Shown piece by piece: positions 7,135-16,009 of a stretch of 29,327 nucleotides of DNA. The stretch is from an uncultured Fretibacterium sp. Lineage in GTDB: Bacteria > Synergistota > Synergistia > Synergistales > Aminobacteriaceae. The notes below the pieces were generated by a model that worked only from the letters and a program-made list of their open reading frames with translations, was not told the DNA's origin and did no database searches. The stretch lies in NCBI GenBank assembly GCA_937911045.1, contig CALEPX010000068.1, positions 1 through 29,327 of the forward strand, in the 5' to 3' direction. Position 1 is the stretch's first letter. Each line of letters begins with the position of its first letter. The position numbers and the translations under genes are program-made.

Positions 7135-8628
7135 ATGTTTATATTAACCGAGATCTGGACTTTCTTTGCAACATACATACTACAAAAAGCCCCGTACATG
7201 GTCGGATTTTTGACATTACTGGGTTACTGCCTGATGGGCAAAAAATGGTACGACACGTTAGCCGGAACTTTGAAAGCTATAATCGGAATGCTGATTTTGA
7301 ACGCAGGTTCTGGCGGATTGACCGGAAATTTCAGACCGATTTTGGCAGGTTTGAAAGAGCGATTTAATCTCACGGCGTGCGTTATTGACCCGTACTACGG
7401 ACAGAATGCTGTCACAGCCGGTGTCGAAGAAGTTTTCGGCAAAGGCTTTTCGCAGGTTATGACGTTGCTGTTAATCGCGTTCATCGTGAATATTTTGCTC
7501 GTAAGATTCAACAAGCTCACGAAATGCCGCACACTTTTCACGACAGGACACGTGCAGGTTCAGCAGGCAGCGACGGCTTATTGGCTGATTATGTTTGCGT
7601 TGCCGGGACTTCTGAATAATGATATTTATTTAATGATCGTCATGTCCGTAATTTTGGGCGCGTATTGGGCGGTTGGCTCGAACTTGACAGTTAAACCGAT
7701 GCAGGAATTGACTGACGGAGCAGGATTCGCCATTGCACACCAGCAGATGTTCGGAATCAGATTCGGCTATTGGCTCGCTGACAAGTTATTCGGAGACAGA
7801 GGCGGAAAACGCAAAATCAAGAAGGTCGGCGAACTCGACATGCCCGGATTTTTCTCGATTTTTAACGAGAACATGGTTTGTACGGCAATCTTGATGACAG
7901 TGTTCTTCGGGATTATCATGGGAATCATCGGCAAAGACTTCTTCGTTAAGACCGGCGCGACGAAAGAATCCGAGAATTTTATATTCTATTGCTTCAATAC
8001 GTCGTTACAGTTCGCAGTTTATCTCGCGATTTTGCAGTTAGGTGTCAGAACGTTCGTAACGGAATTAACAGCATCGTTCCAGGGTATCGCTGATAAATTA
8101 TTGCCGTCATCAATTCCTGGAGTTGACTGCGCGGTTTGCTACGGATTCGGCGATTCCAACGCTGTGACGTTCGGATTCCTGGCTGGACTTGTTGGACAGA
8201 TTGTTGCGATTCTGGTTTTGATATTCTCCGGTTCACCGACGATTATAATTTGCGGATTTGTTCCTGTATTTTTCGACAACGCTACGATCGGACTTGTTGC
8301 GAATGAAAAGGGCGGTTTGAAAGCATGTTTGGTAATCCCGTTCCTTTGCGGATTGATTCAGGTTTTCGGAGCTGCGTTGATAGCTGGTTGGGTAGGACTT
8401 GCGAATTACGGCGGTTATCTTGGAATGTTTGACTGGGATACGGTTTGGCCTGCGTTCACTTGGGTAATGCACTATGCCGGCTATATCGGAGTTGCGATTG
8501 TCGTTGTTGTGCTTCTTGCGATTCCTCAGATTGAATACTTGATGGATCCGAAGGGTTATTTCTTAATAACGGAAGATTATGAAGCGTATAAGGCTCATAA
8601 AGCAGAATTGGCTGCTAAAAAAGCATAG
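7135..8628 (+). CDS. ulaA: Ascorbate PTS EIIC permease
   Basis: A 497-residue polytopic inner-membrane protein with about ten or eleven hydrophobic segments, of the SgaT/UlaA family. Signature stretches include TGHVQVQQAATAYWLIMF, GFAIAHQQMFGIRFGYWL, LLPSSIPGVDCAVCYGFGD and the cytoplasmic tail with DPKGYFLITEDYEAYK. It carries L-ascorbate across the membrane by an elevator mechanism while EIIB phosphorylates it to ascorbate 6-phosphate, the substrate of UlaG. It is 41 bp after ulaC and has a weak AAAGGGAAAA site before the ATG. UlaA of E. coli is 465 residues, so this one has a slightly longer tail. UlaA also takes part in the multi-gene PTS of other sugar acids, but the neighbours point to ascorbate. 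Confidence 0.95.
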   Translation: MFILTEIWTFFATYILQKAPYMVGFLTLLGYCLMGKKWYDTLAGTLKAIIGMLILNAGSGGLTGNFRPILAGLKERFNLTACVIDPYYGQNAVTAGVEEVFGKGFSQVMTLLLIAFIVNILLVRFNKLTKCRTLFTTGHVQVQQAATAYWLIMFALPGLLNNDIYLMIVMSVILGAYWAVGSNLTVKPMQELTDGAGFAIAHQQMFGIRFGYWLADKLFGDRGGKRKIKKVGELDMPGFFSIFNENMVCTAILMTVFFGIIMGIIGKDFFVKTGATKESENFIFYCFNTSLQFAVYLAILQLGVRTFVTELTASFQGIADKLLPSSIPGVDCAVCYGFGDSNAVTFGFLAGLVGQIVAILVLIFSGSPTIIICGFVPVFFDNATIGLVANEKGGLKACLVIPFLCGLIQVFGAALIAGWVGLANYGGYLGMFDWDTVWPAFTWVMHYAGYIGVAIVVVVLLAIPQIEYLMDPKGYFLITEDYEAYKAHKAELAAKKA

Positions 8629-8659
8629 TTTATAAATACTTGAAAGGACTTGAAAAATT

Positions 8660-8968
8660 ATGGCAAAACTCGACGGAAAGAAATTATTAGCATGTTGTGC
8701 AAACGGTGCAGGTTCATCGCTCTTGATGGAAAACGCGATCAAAAAAGTTATGACGCGAAATAATATCAAGCCCGCAGCAATCAGTCATTGTGCAGTTTCT
8801 GAGGGCAAGAGCGCGGCATCCGGCTACGATGTAGTTCTGTGCGCAAAACCGTTCGCGAAAACTTTTGACGGAATCGACACTTCGAAAACTACGCTTATCA
8901 CGCTGAAGAACGTCATGTCCGACAAAGAGATCGAGACTGCATTGAAAGACGCTGGCTTGCTTGATTAG
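8660..8968 (+). CDS. ulaB: Ascorbate PTS EIIB component
   Basis: A 102-residue cytoplasmic protein of the lactose/ascorbate EIIB fold. The P-loop-like LLACCANGAGSSLLM carries the phosphorylated cysteine, Cys13 by alignment with the CGNGQGSS of E. coli UlaB; Cys12 is an additional neighbour. It accepts phosphate from UlaC and donates it to the sugar in UlaA. Ribosome binding site AAAGGA. The start of the HAD gene follows its stop within a few bases, so the two are almost certainly co-transcribed. Confidence 0.92.
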   Translation: MAKLDGKKLLACCANGAGSSLLMENAIKKVMTRNNIKPAAISHCAVSEGKSAASGYDVVLCAKPFAKTFDGIDTSKTTLITLKNVMSDKEIETALKDAGLLD

Positions 8969-8974
8969 TTGCAA

Positions 8975-9667
8975 ATGTCGGAGTTTGGGAAAATCAAGAG
9001 TGTAATATTTGATATAGATAATACGCTCTATGATTTTGGCTATTCAAATAAGATTGCACTTGACAAACTTAGAGAATATACGCGCGTGAATTTCGCTTGG
9101 ACTGCTGAGGAATTTGACGAGAGACACTTGGCGGTTCAACGCGAGATTTACTCGCAGATTGGCTATAACGGAAGCTGCAGAGACAGAATGCTCAGGTATC
9201 AGAAGATGCTCGAACATGCGTCTCTGCCGTTTTATCCGCACGCAGCAAAAATTTACGAGTTGTACTGGTCAACGATGCTCGAAACTTTGCAGCCGCACGG
9301 AGATCTCGTGAAGTTGATGCAGGATTTGAAGCGCATGAATTTGCGAATCGGAATCGGAACTGACATGACAGTGTATATCCAGATTTTAAAGCTCGATAAG
9401 CTGCAGATTTTGCGTTATATAGATTTTATCGTGACGAGTGAGGAAGTCGCCGAGGAAAAACCGTCACCGAAAATTTTCCAGATGTGTCGTGATAAGAGCG
9501 GATTTTCTGCGAATGAATGCTTGTTCGTTGGCGATGATCTCAGGAAAGATTACGAGGGCGCGAAAAATTTCGGAATGAATGCGCTGTTGTTCGACAAGAA
9601 TGATACTTGCAGCGACGAAAATATCACGCGAATAAAAACACTCGATCAGATTTTGGAATTTGTGTAA
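8975..9667 (+). CDS. HAD-family phosphatase (YjjG-like)
   Basis: A 230-residue haloacid dehalogenase hydrolase. Motif I is FDIDNTLYDFG with nucleophile Asp13 and acid/base Asp15, motif II is IGTDMT, the conserved Lys is in EEKPSPKIF, and motif IV is VGDDLRKDYEGAKNFGM. A helical cap lies between motifs I and II. The family dephosphorylates small phosphoesters such as nucleotides or sugar phosphates. I prefer ATG 8975 over the TTG at 8969, which abuts the ulaB stop. Being inside the ascorbate operon, it may remove phosphate from intermediates that build up, such as ascorbate 6-phosphate or a pentulose phosphate; this is inference from position only. Confidence 0.85.
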   Translation: MSEFGKIKSVIFDIDNTLYDFGYSNKIALDKLREYTRVNFAWTAEEFDERHLAVQREIYSQIGYNGSCRDRMLRYQKMLEHASLPFYPHAAKIYELYWSTMLETLQPHGDLVKLMQDLKRMNLRIGIGTDMTVYIQILKLDKLQILRYIDFIVTSEEVAEEKPSPKIFQMCRDKSGFSANECLFVGDDLRKDYEGAKNFGMNALLFDKNDTCSDENITRIKTLDQILEFV

Positions 9668-9677
9668 ATTGTAAATC

Positions 9678-10301
9678 ATGGAAGAACTGGATATTTTCTC
9701 AAGATTTCTGCCGTATGTTCCCGGGATAATAATATTTCTGGTTGGGTCTGTTCAGGTTGAGAATTGGCTAAAGAAACGCAAGGTAAACCCGGATTATTTG
9801 CGCGATGAAGCGGCGATTTTTCATCCGTTGGTCATGATGTTCGGAGGAGCGTTGCTGATTTTGCTGACACTGTTCGAGAATCAGAAACGTGAAGTCGAAG
9901 CGATGATCTGTCTGACGATAATTTTGCTCGGAGCCGGTGTGAGCTTGCTCTGGAATTATTTCTCACTCAGGAAACGCAATCTCCAGAAAATCGAGGGCGA
10001 AATAACTGAAATTTTCACGCGGCAATTATCACGGGAGACGAAAATCTGGCGAGGCTCGAAGTTCACGTATTATCCGATTGTGAAATATGTTCTGAACGCT
10101 CAGGAATTTTCTCGCAAATGCAATATAAATTCCAGCGGCAAAAACACGTTCAAGATTGGCGACAAATTCGATCTGTATTATGATCCGGAATCCGGCGCAG
10201 TTCTTGAGAAACACGCTCATGTCGGGCTGCTGATTTCAGGCACGATAATTTTCGCGATCGGCGCGTTGGCTGGTCTGAGCATATTGTCAGTAGTGTTATA
10301 A
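9678..10301 (+). CDS. DUF3592-type membrane protein
   Basis: A 207-residue protein with four hydrophobic segments (about residues 10-27, 49-66, 74-94 and 183-205). Between the third and fourth lies a soluble beta-rich domain with YYPIVKYVLNAQEFSRK, GDKFDLYYDPES and a final LEKH. This layout, with 'FTYYPIVKY... G...  G..FDLYYDPE' spacing, is that of DUF3592 proteins, whose function is not known. It starts 10 bp after the HAD stop without a clear ribosome binding site, so coupling is likely. Presence in an ascorbate operon is unusual. It may be a passenger. Confidence 0.7.
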   Translation: MEELDIFSRFLPYVPGIIIFLVGSVQVENWLKKRKVNPDYLRDEAAIFHPLVMMFGGALLILLTLFENQKREVEAMICLTIILLGAGVSLLWNYFSLRKRNLQKIEGEITEIFTRQLSRETKIWRGSKFTYYPIVKYVLNAQEFSRKCNINSSGKNTFKIGDKFDLYYDPESGAVLEKHAHVGLLISGTIIFAIGALAGLSILSVVL

Positions 10302-10321
10302 ATTATGAAGGGGGAAAAAAC

Positions 10322-11023
10322 ATGCTCGAAGATTTGAAGAAAGTAGTTTACGAGGCAAATATGATGTTGCCGCAATACAAGCTTGTGACGTTCACGTGGG
10401 GAAATGTCAGCGCGGTTGACAGGGACGCGAAATTGTTCGTGATTAAGCCCAGCGGAGTTCCTTACGAGGATTTGAAGCCCGAAGATATGGTCGTCGTTGA
10501 TTTTGACGGTAATAAAATCGAAGGCAAAATGAATCCGTCATCGGATACGCCAAGTCACGCGGTCATGTATAAATATTTCGAGAAGGTCGGCGGAATCGTT
10601 CACACACACTCGCCTTACGCGACAAGTTGGGCGCAATCCGGACGCAGCATTCCGTGTTACGGGACAACTCACGCGGATTATTATTACGGGGAAATTCCGT
10701 GTCTGCGAGTTCTGACGGCTGAAGAAATCGACGAAGCTTACGAACTTAATACGGGAAAATTAATCGTGAATGAGTTCAAGCGTCTGAATAAAGATCCTAT
10801 GGCTGTACCGGCGTGTCTGTGCAAAAATCACGGGCCGTTCGCCTGGGGGAAAAATGCGGTCGATGCAGTTCACAGCGCGGTTGTTCTCGAAGAAGTCGCA
10901 AAGATGGCACTCAGGACAGAAATTATAAATCCGAAAGTCGAACCAGCTCCACAAGTTTTGCAGGATAAGCATTATTACAGGAAACACGGGGCAAACGCTT
11001 ATTACGGACAGGGAAATAACTAG
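10322..11023 (+). CDS. ulaF: L-ribulose-5-phosphate 4-epimerase
   Basis: A 233-residue class II aldolase-family epimerase converting L-ribulose 5-phosphate to D-xylulose 5-phosphate, the last step of ascorbate breakdown. Phosphate and metal sites are clear: GNVS (27-30), KPSG (42-45), SSDTPSH with Asp75, HTHSPYAT with zinc ligands His94 and His96, and KNHGPFAWG with His170. These positions match E. coli AraD (76, 95, 97, 171) with a shift of one. Strong ribosome binding site AAGGGGG. AraD has the same activity and nearly the same sequence; I choose ulaF because of the operon. A hairpin terminator follows. Confidence 0.93.
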   Translation: MLEDLKKVVYEANMMLPQYKLVTFTWGNVSAVDRDAKLFVIKPSGVPYEDLKPEDMVVVDFDGNKIEGKMNPSSDTPSHAVMYKYFEKVGGIVHTHSPYATSWAQSGRSIPCYGTTHADYYYGEIPCLRVLTAEEIDEAYELNTGKLIVNEFKRLNKDPMAVPACLCKNHGPFAWGKNAVDAVHSAVVLEEVAKMALRTEIINPKVEPAPQVLQDKHYYRKHGANAYYGQGNN

Positions 11024-11031
11024 AAATCACG

Positions 11032-11061
11032 AGCCGATGTGAAAGCACCGGCTATTTTTTT
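11032..11061 (+). terminator. Rho-independent terminator of the ula operon
   Basis: AGCCG (11032-11036) pairs with CGGCT (11049-11053), with a TG/CA extension beyond one mismatch and a short GAAAG-type loop, followed by a seven-T run ending at 11061. It lies just after the ulaF stop and closes the plus-strand operon before the peptidase gene. Confidence 0.82.
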
Positions 11062-11085
11062 GCGAATTTATAATCACGAAGCATT

Positions 11086-12078
11086 ATGAGAAAAATTTCG
11101 ATACAGGAAATCAGTGCGTTAATAAATATCGGACAGGTTGAGAATATTTCTGCTGGAACCGGCTGTACGGTCGTAATCGCGCGTGACGGCATGAGAGCTG
11201 GACTTGCTGTCAAAGGCGGAGGCCCTGCGTCGCGTGAAAGTCAATTATTGAATCCGTTGATGAATGCGAAAATTCTTCACGCGATAGTTCTTGGCGGCGG
11301 AAGTGCGTTCGGATTAGATGCTGGCGGCGGTGTCATGAAATTTCTCGAAGAATCCGGGATTGGCTACGATGTCGGCGTGACAAAAGTTCCGTTAGTTGCT
11401 CAAGCTGATTTGTTTGATTTAACTGTCGGAGATATGAATATTAGACCGGATTTTTCGATGGGCTATCAAGCCGCGAAATGTGCGTTGAACGAGAATAATT
11501 ATCGCGACGGAAATTTCGGTGCGGGCTGCGGTGCTACAGTCGGGAAGATTGCCGGAATGAATACTTGCATGAAAACCGGAATCGGAAGTTACGCGCTTCA
11601 GATTGGCGATCTTAAAATCGGTGCGATAGTCGCGTTGAATGCGTTGGGCGATGTTTTTGACTGTAAAACCGGAAAACAAGTCGCTGGACTCCTGAACGAA
11701 TCCCGAACTGAACTGCGCAATACTGAAGCATACATGCTCTCACACGCGAAAATTCTTGCTGATAACAAATTCACGGGTAACACGACGCTTGCGATTATAA
11801 TCACGAACGCGAATTTCGAAAAATCTTCACTGTGCAAAATCGCTGACATGTCACACGACGGTTATGCCAGATCAATTCGTCCGGTTCACACGTCGGCTGA
11901 TGGCGATAGCATTTACGCTGTCTCAGTCGGGAACGTTCAGGCTGATCTGGATCTTGTCGGAATCTTGGCCGCGAATGTCGTCAGTGAAGCAATATTAATC
12001 GCCGTGAAATCCGCGAAATCTGCGTATGGTCATATTTCTGCGAGCGATCTTCACACAATCTCGAACAAATACGTGTAG
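11086..12078 (+). CDS. P1/DmpA family (S58) peptidase
   Basis: A 330-residue protein of the self-cleaving L-aminopeptidase D-esterase/beta-aminopeptidase fold. Family marks are VLGGGSAFGLDAGGGVMKFL, the glycine loop GAGCGATVGKIAG (residues 145-157), GAIVALNALGDVFD, and FTGNTTLAIIITNA around 229-242. In this family the chain cuts itself just before a Ser or Thr that becomes the nucleophile; by position this should be Thr233 or Thr234. Cys148 stands where many relatives have Thr in the glycine loop. No signal peptide, so cytoplasmic. It comes after the ula terminator and has no strong ribosome binding site. It overlaps the alpha-galactosidase gene tail to tail by 28 bp. Confidence 0.85.
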   Translation: MRKISIQEISALINIGQVENISAGTGCTVVIARDGMRAGLAVKGGGPASRESQLLNPLMNAKILHAIVLGGGSAFGLDAGGGVMKFLEESGIGYDVGVTKVPLVAQADLFDLTVGDMNIRPDFSMGYQAAKCALNENNYRDGNFGAGCGATVGKIAGMNTCMKTGIGSYALQIGDLKIGAIVALNALGDVFDCKTGKQVAGLLNESRTELRNTEAYMLSHAKILADNKFTGNTTLAIIITNANFEKSSLCKIADMSHDGYARSIRPVHTSADGDSIYAVSVGNVQADLDLVGILAANVVSEAILIAVKSAKSAYGHISASDLHTISNKYV

Positions 12079-14228
12079 CTTTCAAAATCTCTCTTAGGCA
12101 TAGGCAGCGCAAATCCCGAGTCCATTAATGCGTCGGACGCGTAAATTTCCCCGTCATTAACGTTCCTGTAAAATTTCCCGGGTTTAAGTCCGCGAGGCGT
12201 TACGTAAAATTCCGGCATGTTCCCGTGACATCGCAGGATAACAACGTTCAACAGGAATTTGCGTCTATCCCGTGAAATATATTCCCACGCACAGAAATTC
12301 TCGCTAAATGGATTCGAAAGCCGATAATAAAATCCGTCCGTTATGATTTTGCGCAGAGATTTGTATCTGGAAATTTGCGCCTGAATTTCGAGTTGCTCAT
12401 CGTTCGATAATTTCGCCGGATCGAGTTCATAGCCAAAAGCTCCGGTCATTGCGACGATTCCGCGAGTTGGTAACGGTGTGATTCTTCCGTTTTGATGATT
12501 CGGGCAAACTGAGACATGCGCTGCCGTTACGCTTGCCGGATATCCGAAAGACGTTCCGTGTTGAATATATAATCTGTCTATTGCGTCCGTGTTATCGCTG
12601 CACCAAATCTGCGGAGTGTAATACATCATGCCAGCGTCAAATCTTCCTCCGCCACCGCTGCAGCCTTCGATTAAGATTTCCGGATATTTCGCGTTAATTT
12701 TATCAAGAATTTCGTATAGCCCGAGAATATACTCGTACAAAACTTTTCCCTGATTTTTCGCAGCGTGTGAATAGACCTCGGAAATAGAGCGATTATAATC
12801 CCATTTGAGATATTTAATATTCGACGAATCCAGAATTTCAAATATGAAATCCAGAATATATTTTCGCACTTTGCGATTCGAGAGATCCAGTACAAGCTGA
12901 TGACGGCTCTTCAAAGGGACTTCGTTCGGGATCACAAATGCCCAATCCGGATGTTCGCGATATAAATTGCTGTCCTCGCTGACCATTTCAGGCTCAAGCC
13001 ATAAGCCAACGTCAAGACCGATTGCGTTAATTTCTTTCACGAGAGTTTCCAGATTCATTCCGAGTTTGTTCTCGTCCGGTGTCCAATCGCCCAGCGCGTG
13101 AAGTTCATCGTTGCGGTTCAAGAACCAGCCATCGTCGATAACTAGCATGTCAACGCCCAAATTTTTCGCGTGTTTTGCCATATCAAGAAGTTTTGCGCCA
13201 CTAATCCCGAAGTAAAACGCTTCCCAAGAATTTAACACGACAGGTCTTGCACGATCTCTCCAGAAGCCGCGGCAAATATTTTTCCGAATGCAATCATGAA
13301 GATTATGCGAAATTTTCTCGAAGCCGCTCGCACTGAATGTCATGATAACTTCAGGAACCGTCATTTTTTTATCGGGATCTAGCACGTACGAGAATTTTTC
13401 ATCGGATAAGCCCATTTGAAATCTGGTCTGGTCGTATTGATCACGCGAAATTTCAGCTTTGAACTCGCCGCTGTACACGAACATCATTGCCCAGCATCGT
13501 CCGGAATTTTCCGTTGCGTCATGATCTGATAGAATCACGAGCGGATTATTCTGGTGAGACGACATGCCCCGGCGGCTTTCGATTACTGTCGAGCCGTGCA
13601 AAAGCTCCCTGCGTTCAAATTGACGTTCCATAGCGTGTCGCCCCTGAAAATTTATCACGTCGAATTTCCCGTGTGTGAAATCCAGACATGCAGACTGTAT
13701 TTTCTCAATCGTGATTTTCCTGCTTGAATTGTTAAAGATAATTGCGCTACGTGTGATTATGTCCAATTCAGGCAAAACACCGTAAAGAATTTTCACGCTC
13801 AAATCCAGACGGTTGTTGTACAGGATTATTTCCAGAGTTTTAGCGTCATCACCGGAATTTTCGTAGGCTGCCGGCAAACCGTTTAAGCGATATTTTCCAT
13901 CTCTGATTGTGTGATTTATATACGTCAAATTGCAACCAAAAGTCCCGTTCTCATCACGCACGATTAATAACGGGCTGCGGAAATCTCCCGTGCCTTGAAC
14001 CGGAAATTCCTGCGGCAAATAATCCAGCGAATGTCCCTCGTGTTCATCGTCAAATACTCCTGAAAAGCTACGAGCGCGTTCAATCAGGAAATTTTTCATG
14101 ATCCCGTTGCTTTTGCGTCCGTAATACAAGTGCAGCAAGTTTTTGTAATCGTCGATCATGAATTGATACGTAGAATTTTTCGTGTTTAGCGTGAAAATCT
14201 TTTTCTTTTTGTCGTAAGTTATGGGCAT
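12051..14228 (-). CDS. GH36 alpha-galactosidase
   Basis: A 725-residue glycoside hydrolase family 36 enzyme with an N-terminal beta-supersandwich, a TIM barrel and a C-terminal beta domain. Barrel motifs include VLNSWEAFYFG, LVIDDGWF (363-370), LWLEPEMVSEDS, YLKWDYNRS with nucleophile Asp477, and WCSDNTDA with acid/base Asp545. It removes alpha-1,6-galactose from melibiose, raffinose or stachyose in the cytoplasm (no signal peptide), after uptake by the adjacent ABC system. An AGGTGA site precedes the ATG. It is the last gene of the operon, 81 bp after the MsmG-type permease. The length and domains fit AgaA/RafA/MelA of Gram-positives. Confidence 0.95.
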   Translation of the reverse strand: MPITYDKKKKIFTLNTKNSTYQFMIDDYKNLLHLYYGRKSNGIMKNFLIERARSFSGVFDDEHEGHSLDYLPQEFPVQGTGDFRSPLLIVRDENGTFGCNLTYINHTIRDGKYRLNGLPAAYENSGDDAKTLEIILYNNRLDLSVKILYGVLPELDIITRSAIIFNNSSRKITIEKIQSACLDFTHGKFDVINFQGRHAMERQFERRELLHGSTVIESRRGMSSHQNNPLVILSDHDATENSGRCWAMMFVYSGEFKAEISRDQYDQTRFQMGLSDEKFSYVLDPDKKMTVPEVIMTFSASGFEKISHNLHDCIRKNICRGFWRDRARPVVLNSWEAFYFGISGAKLLDMAKHAKNLGVDMLVIDDGWFLNRNDELHALGDWTPDENKLGMNLETLVKEINAIGLDVGLWLEPEMVSEDSNLYREHPDWAFVIPNEVPLKSRHQLVLDLSNRKVRKYILDFIFEILDSSNIKYLKWDYNRSISEVYSHAAKNQGKVLYEYILGLYEILDKINAKYPEILIEGCSGGGGRFDAGMMYYTPQIWCSDNTDAIDRLYIQHGTSFGYPASVTAAHVSVCPNHQNGRITPLPTRGIVAMTGAFGYELDPAKLSNDEQLEIQAQISRYKSLRKIITDGFYYRLSNPFSENFCAWEYISRDRRKFLLNVVILRCHGNMPEFYVTPRGLKPGKFYRNVNDGEIYASDALMDSGFALPMPKRDFESYTYLFEIV

Positions 14229-14309
14229 GAAATCAAATCACCTGTAGAATAAATTTAAGGAGCAGATATTATACAACACCTGCCCCTGCACTTTCAAGTT
14301 AATTAAATA

Positions 14310-15155
14310 TTATTTCACCGCACCGTTGATTACGCCATTAATAATTTGCTTCTGCGCGATCAGATAGAAAATTATCATCGGTAATAACGCCAGCAAATAC
14401 GACGCGAATGCCAGATTATAATTCGTGCCAAATTGCGTCTGGAATGTCAACTGTGCGAGTGGCAACGTGTTCATACCGCTTCCGGACATGATTACTAACG
14501 GGGTCATTACGTCGTTCCAGGTTCCAAGAGCCGTCAAAACTGAAACAGTCGCGTGCATTGGCCACATCAGCGGGAAAATAATTTTCCAGTACGTAGTCCA
14601 AGTTGATGCGCCATCAACGTGAGCAGCTTCTTCGAGAGCAATCGGAATATTTTTGAGATAACCCGAATATAGCAGCACGTTCATCGGCATGTAAAACACC
14701 ACGTACAAGATTATTACGCCGAATACGTTATCGATTCTGAGCTGAGCAGTCTGTTTGACAAGCGGCATCATCAAGATCGCAAACGGCACGAACATTCCGC
14801 TGACGACGTAATAATACGAGAACCTGTAGAATTTGCTTTTTGACATGTTACGCGCAACTGCATAACCCATTAACGAATGCAAAATCACCGAGATTATCAT
14901 CGTAACAGCCGTAATCAGAAAACTGTTGAATAACGACCGCCAGAAATCCGTAACTCTCATAGCTTCCCGGAAATTATTAATGCTCCAGCTTTTCGGCAGC
15001 GATAAAATTCCGGAGATACTGTTTGTCATTTCGCTTGGCTGCTTGAACGCGATAACGACAGTCATGTACAACGGGAACAAGACCGTAATCAATCCGATTA
15101 TTAACAAGATCGTAACTGACCAGTTGTATCTTTCCCGGACTTTGATTTCTTCCAT
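14310..15155 (-). CDS. msmG: Sugar ABC permease, MsmG type
   Basis: A 281-residue inner-membrane permease of the CUT1 carbohydrate family with six hydrophobic segments. The cytoplasmic EAA loop is EEAAHVDGASTWTTYWKII, which docks on the ATPase. It is the second of the pair; its start overlaps the end of the other permease gene by one base (TAATG), with GAGGAG upstream. It should form a heterodimer with the MsmF-type protein to import alpha-galactosides such as raffinose or melibiose, given the alpha-galactosidase directly downstream. The symbol reflects family position; the true substrate is inferred. Confidence 0.88.
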   Translation of the reverse strand: MEEIKVRERYNWSVTILLIIGLITVLFPLYMTVVIAFKQPSEMTNSISGILSLPKSWSINNFREAMRVTDFWRSLFNSFLITAVTMIISVILHSLMGYAVARNMSKSKFYRFSYYYVVSGMFVPFAILMMPLVKQTAQLRIDNVFGVIILYVVFYMPMNVLLYSGYLKNIPIALEEAAHVDGASTWTTYWKIIFPLMWPMHATVSVLTALGTWNDVMTPLVIMSGSGMNTLPLAQLTFQTQFGTNYNLAFASYLLALLPMIIFYLIAQKQIINGVINGAVK

Positions 15156-16006
15156 TATAATTGCTCCTCTCTCTTGTTCAAAAATCTCATTTGCAAAACC
15201 GAAACCGTCACGATAACAATAAAGAATATCACGGCGTTCGCGCTTTGGAATCCGAATTGACCGCCAGCCATTCCGTTATTATAAATCAGGAACGAAATTG
15301 ACTCTGTGCTTTGAGCCGGTCCGCCATTAGTCAACGCCATAATCTGGTCGAACACCATCAGATTATTTTTCATGCACAAGACCATATTAATCGTGAAAAA
15401 CGGCATTATCAACGGGAAAGTTATGTACCTGAATTTGTTCCAGCCTGTCGCACCGTCAAGTGACGCAGCCTCGTAAACGTCTTCGGGGACTGTCTGCAAT
15501 CCGGAAATGTATATCAGCGTGTTCATAGCTATTGATTGCCACGCGCACACGATCACGATTGCGATCCATGCGAGATTTTTGTCCGCCAGCATGCTCGCTG
15601 TTCGAGTGATTGCCGGTAATATATACGTGAAAATATAGCTGAAGATATAGCCGACGACCAACGCTCCGAGAATGTTCGGGATAAAATACATTCCCCTGAG
15701 GAAACTCTTGAATCTGATTTTGCTGTTCAACGCCAGAGCCATAATCAAGCTCAGAATATTTATCAAGATCGTAGCTACGATTGCGAGTTTGAACGTGAAC
15801 CAGTATGAATTTCCGACGCGCGTATCCGTGAATAAGTCCGCGTAATTTCTCCAGCCGACCCATTCGTAAGAGCCGTAACCCCTGAAGTTCGTGAAGCTGT
15901 AAATAAATCCCTTAATCAACGGCAGCGTATTAAATCCGAAGAATAAAAGCAATATCGGGATTGATATTAACAAAAACGTTCGTTTCCGTTCGTTCTGACT
16001 TTTCAT
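15155..16006 (-). CDS. msmF: Sugar ABC permease, MsmF type
   Basis: A 283-residue inner-membrane permease with six hydrophobic segments; the EAA loop is YEAASLDGATGWNKFRYIT followed by FPLIMPF. It has the N-terminal cytoplasmic KSQNERKRTF and a first membrane helix LLISIPILLLFFGFNTLP, both common in CUT1 MalF-like subunits, but lacks the large periplasmic insertion of enteric MalF. Strong ribosome binding site GGAGGAG, located around the stop of the binding-protein gene, 3 bp away. It partners with the MsmG-type permease. Confidence 0.88.
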   Translation of the reverse strand: MKSQNERKRTFLLISIPILLLFFGFNTLPLIKGFIYSFTNFRGYGSYEWVGWRNYADLFTDTRVGNSYWFTFKLAIVATILINILSLIMALALNSKIRFKSFLRGMYFIPNILGALVVGYIFSYIFTYILPAITRTASMLADKNLAWIAIVIVCAWQSIAMNTLIYISGLQTVPEDVYEAASLDGATGWNKFRYITFPLIMPFFTINMVLCMKNNLMVFDQIMALTNGGPAQSTESISFLIYNNGMAGGQFGFQSANAVIFFIVIVTVSVLQMRFLNKREEQL

Positions 16007-16009
16007 GAA

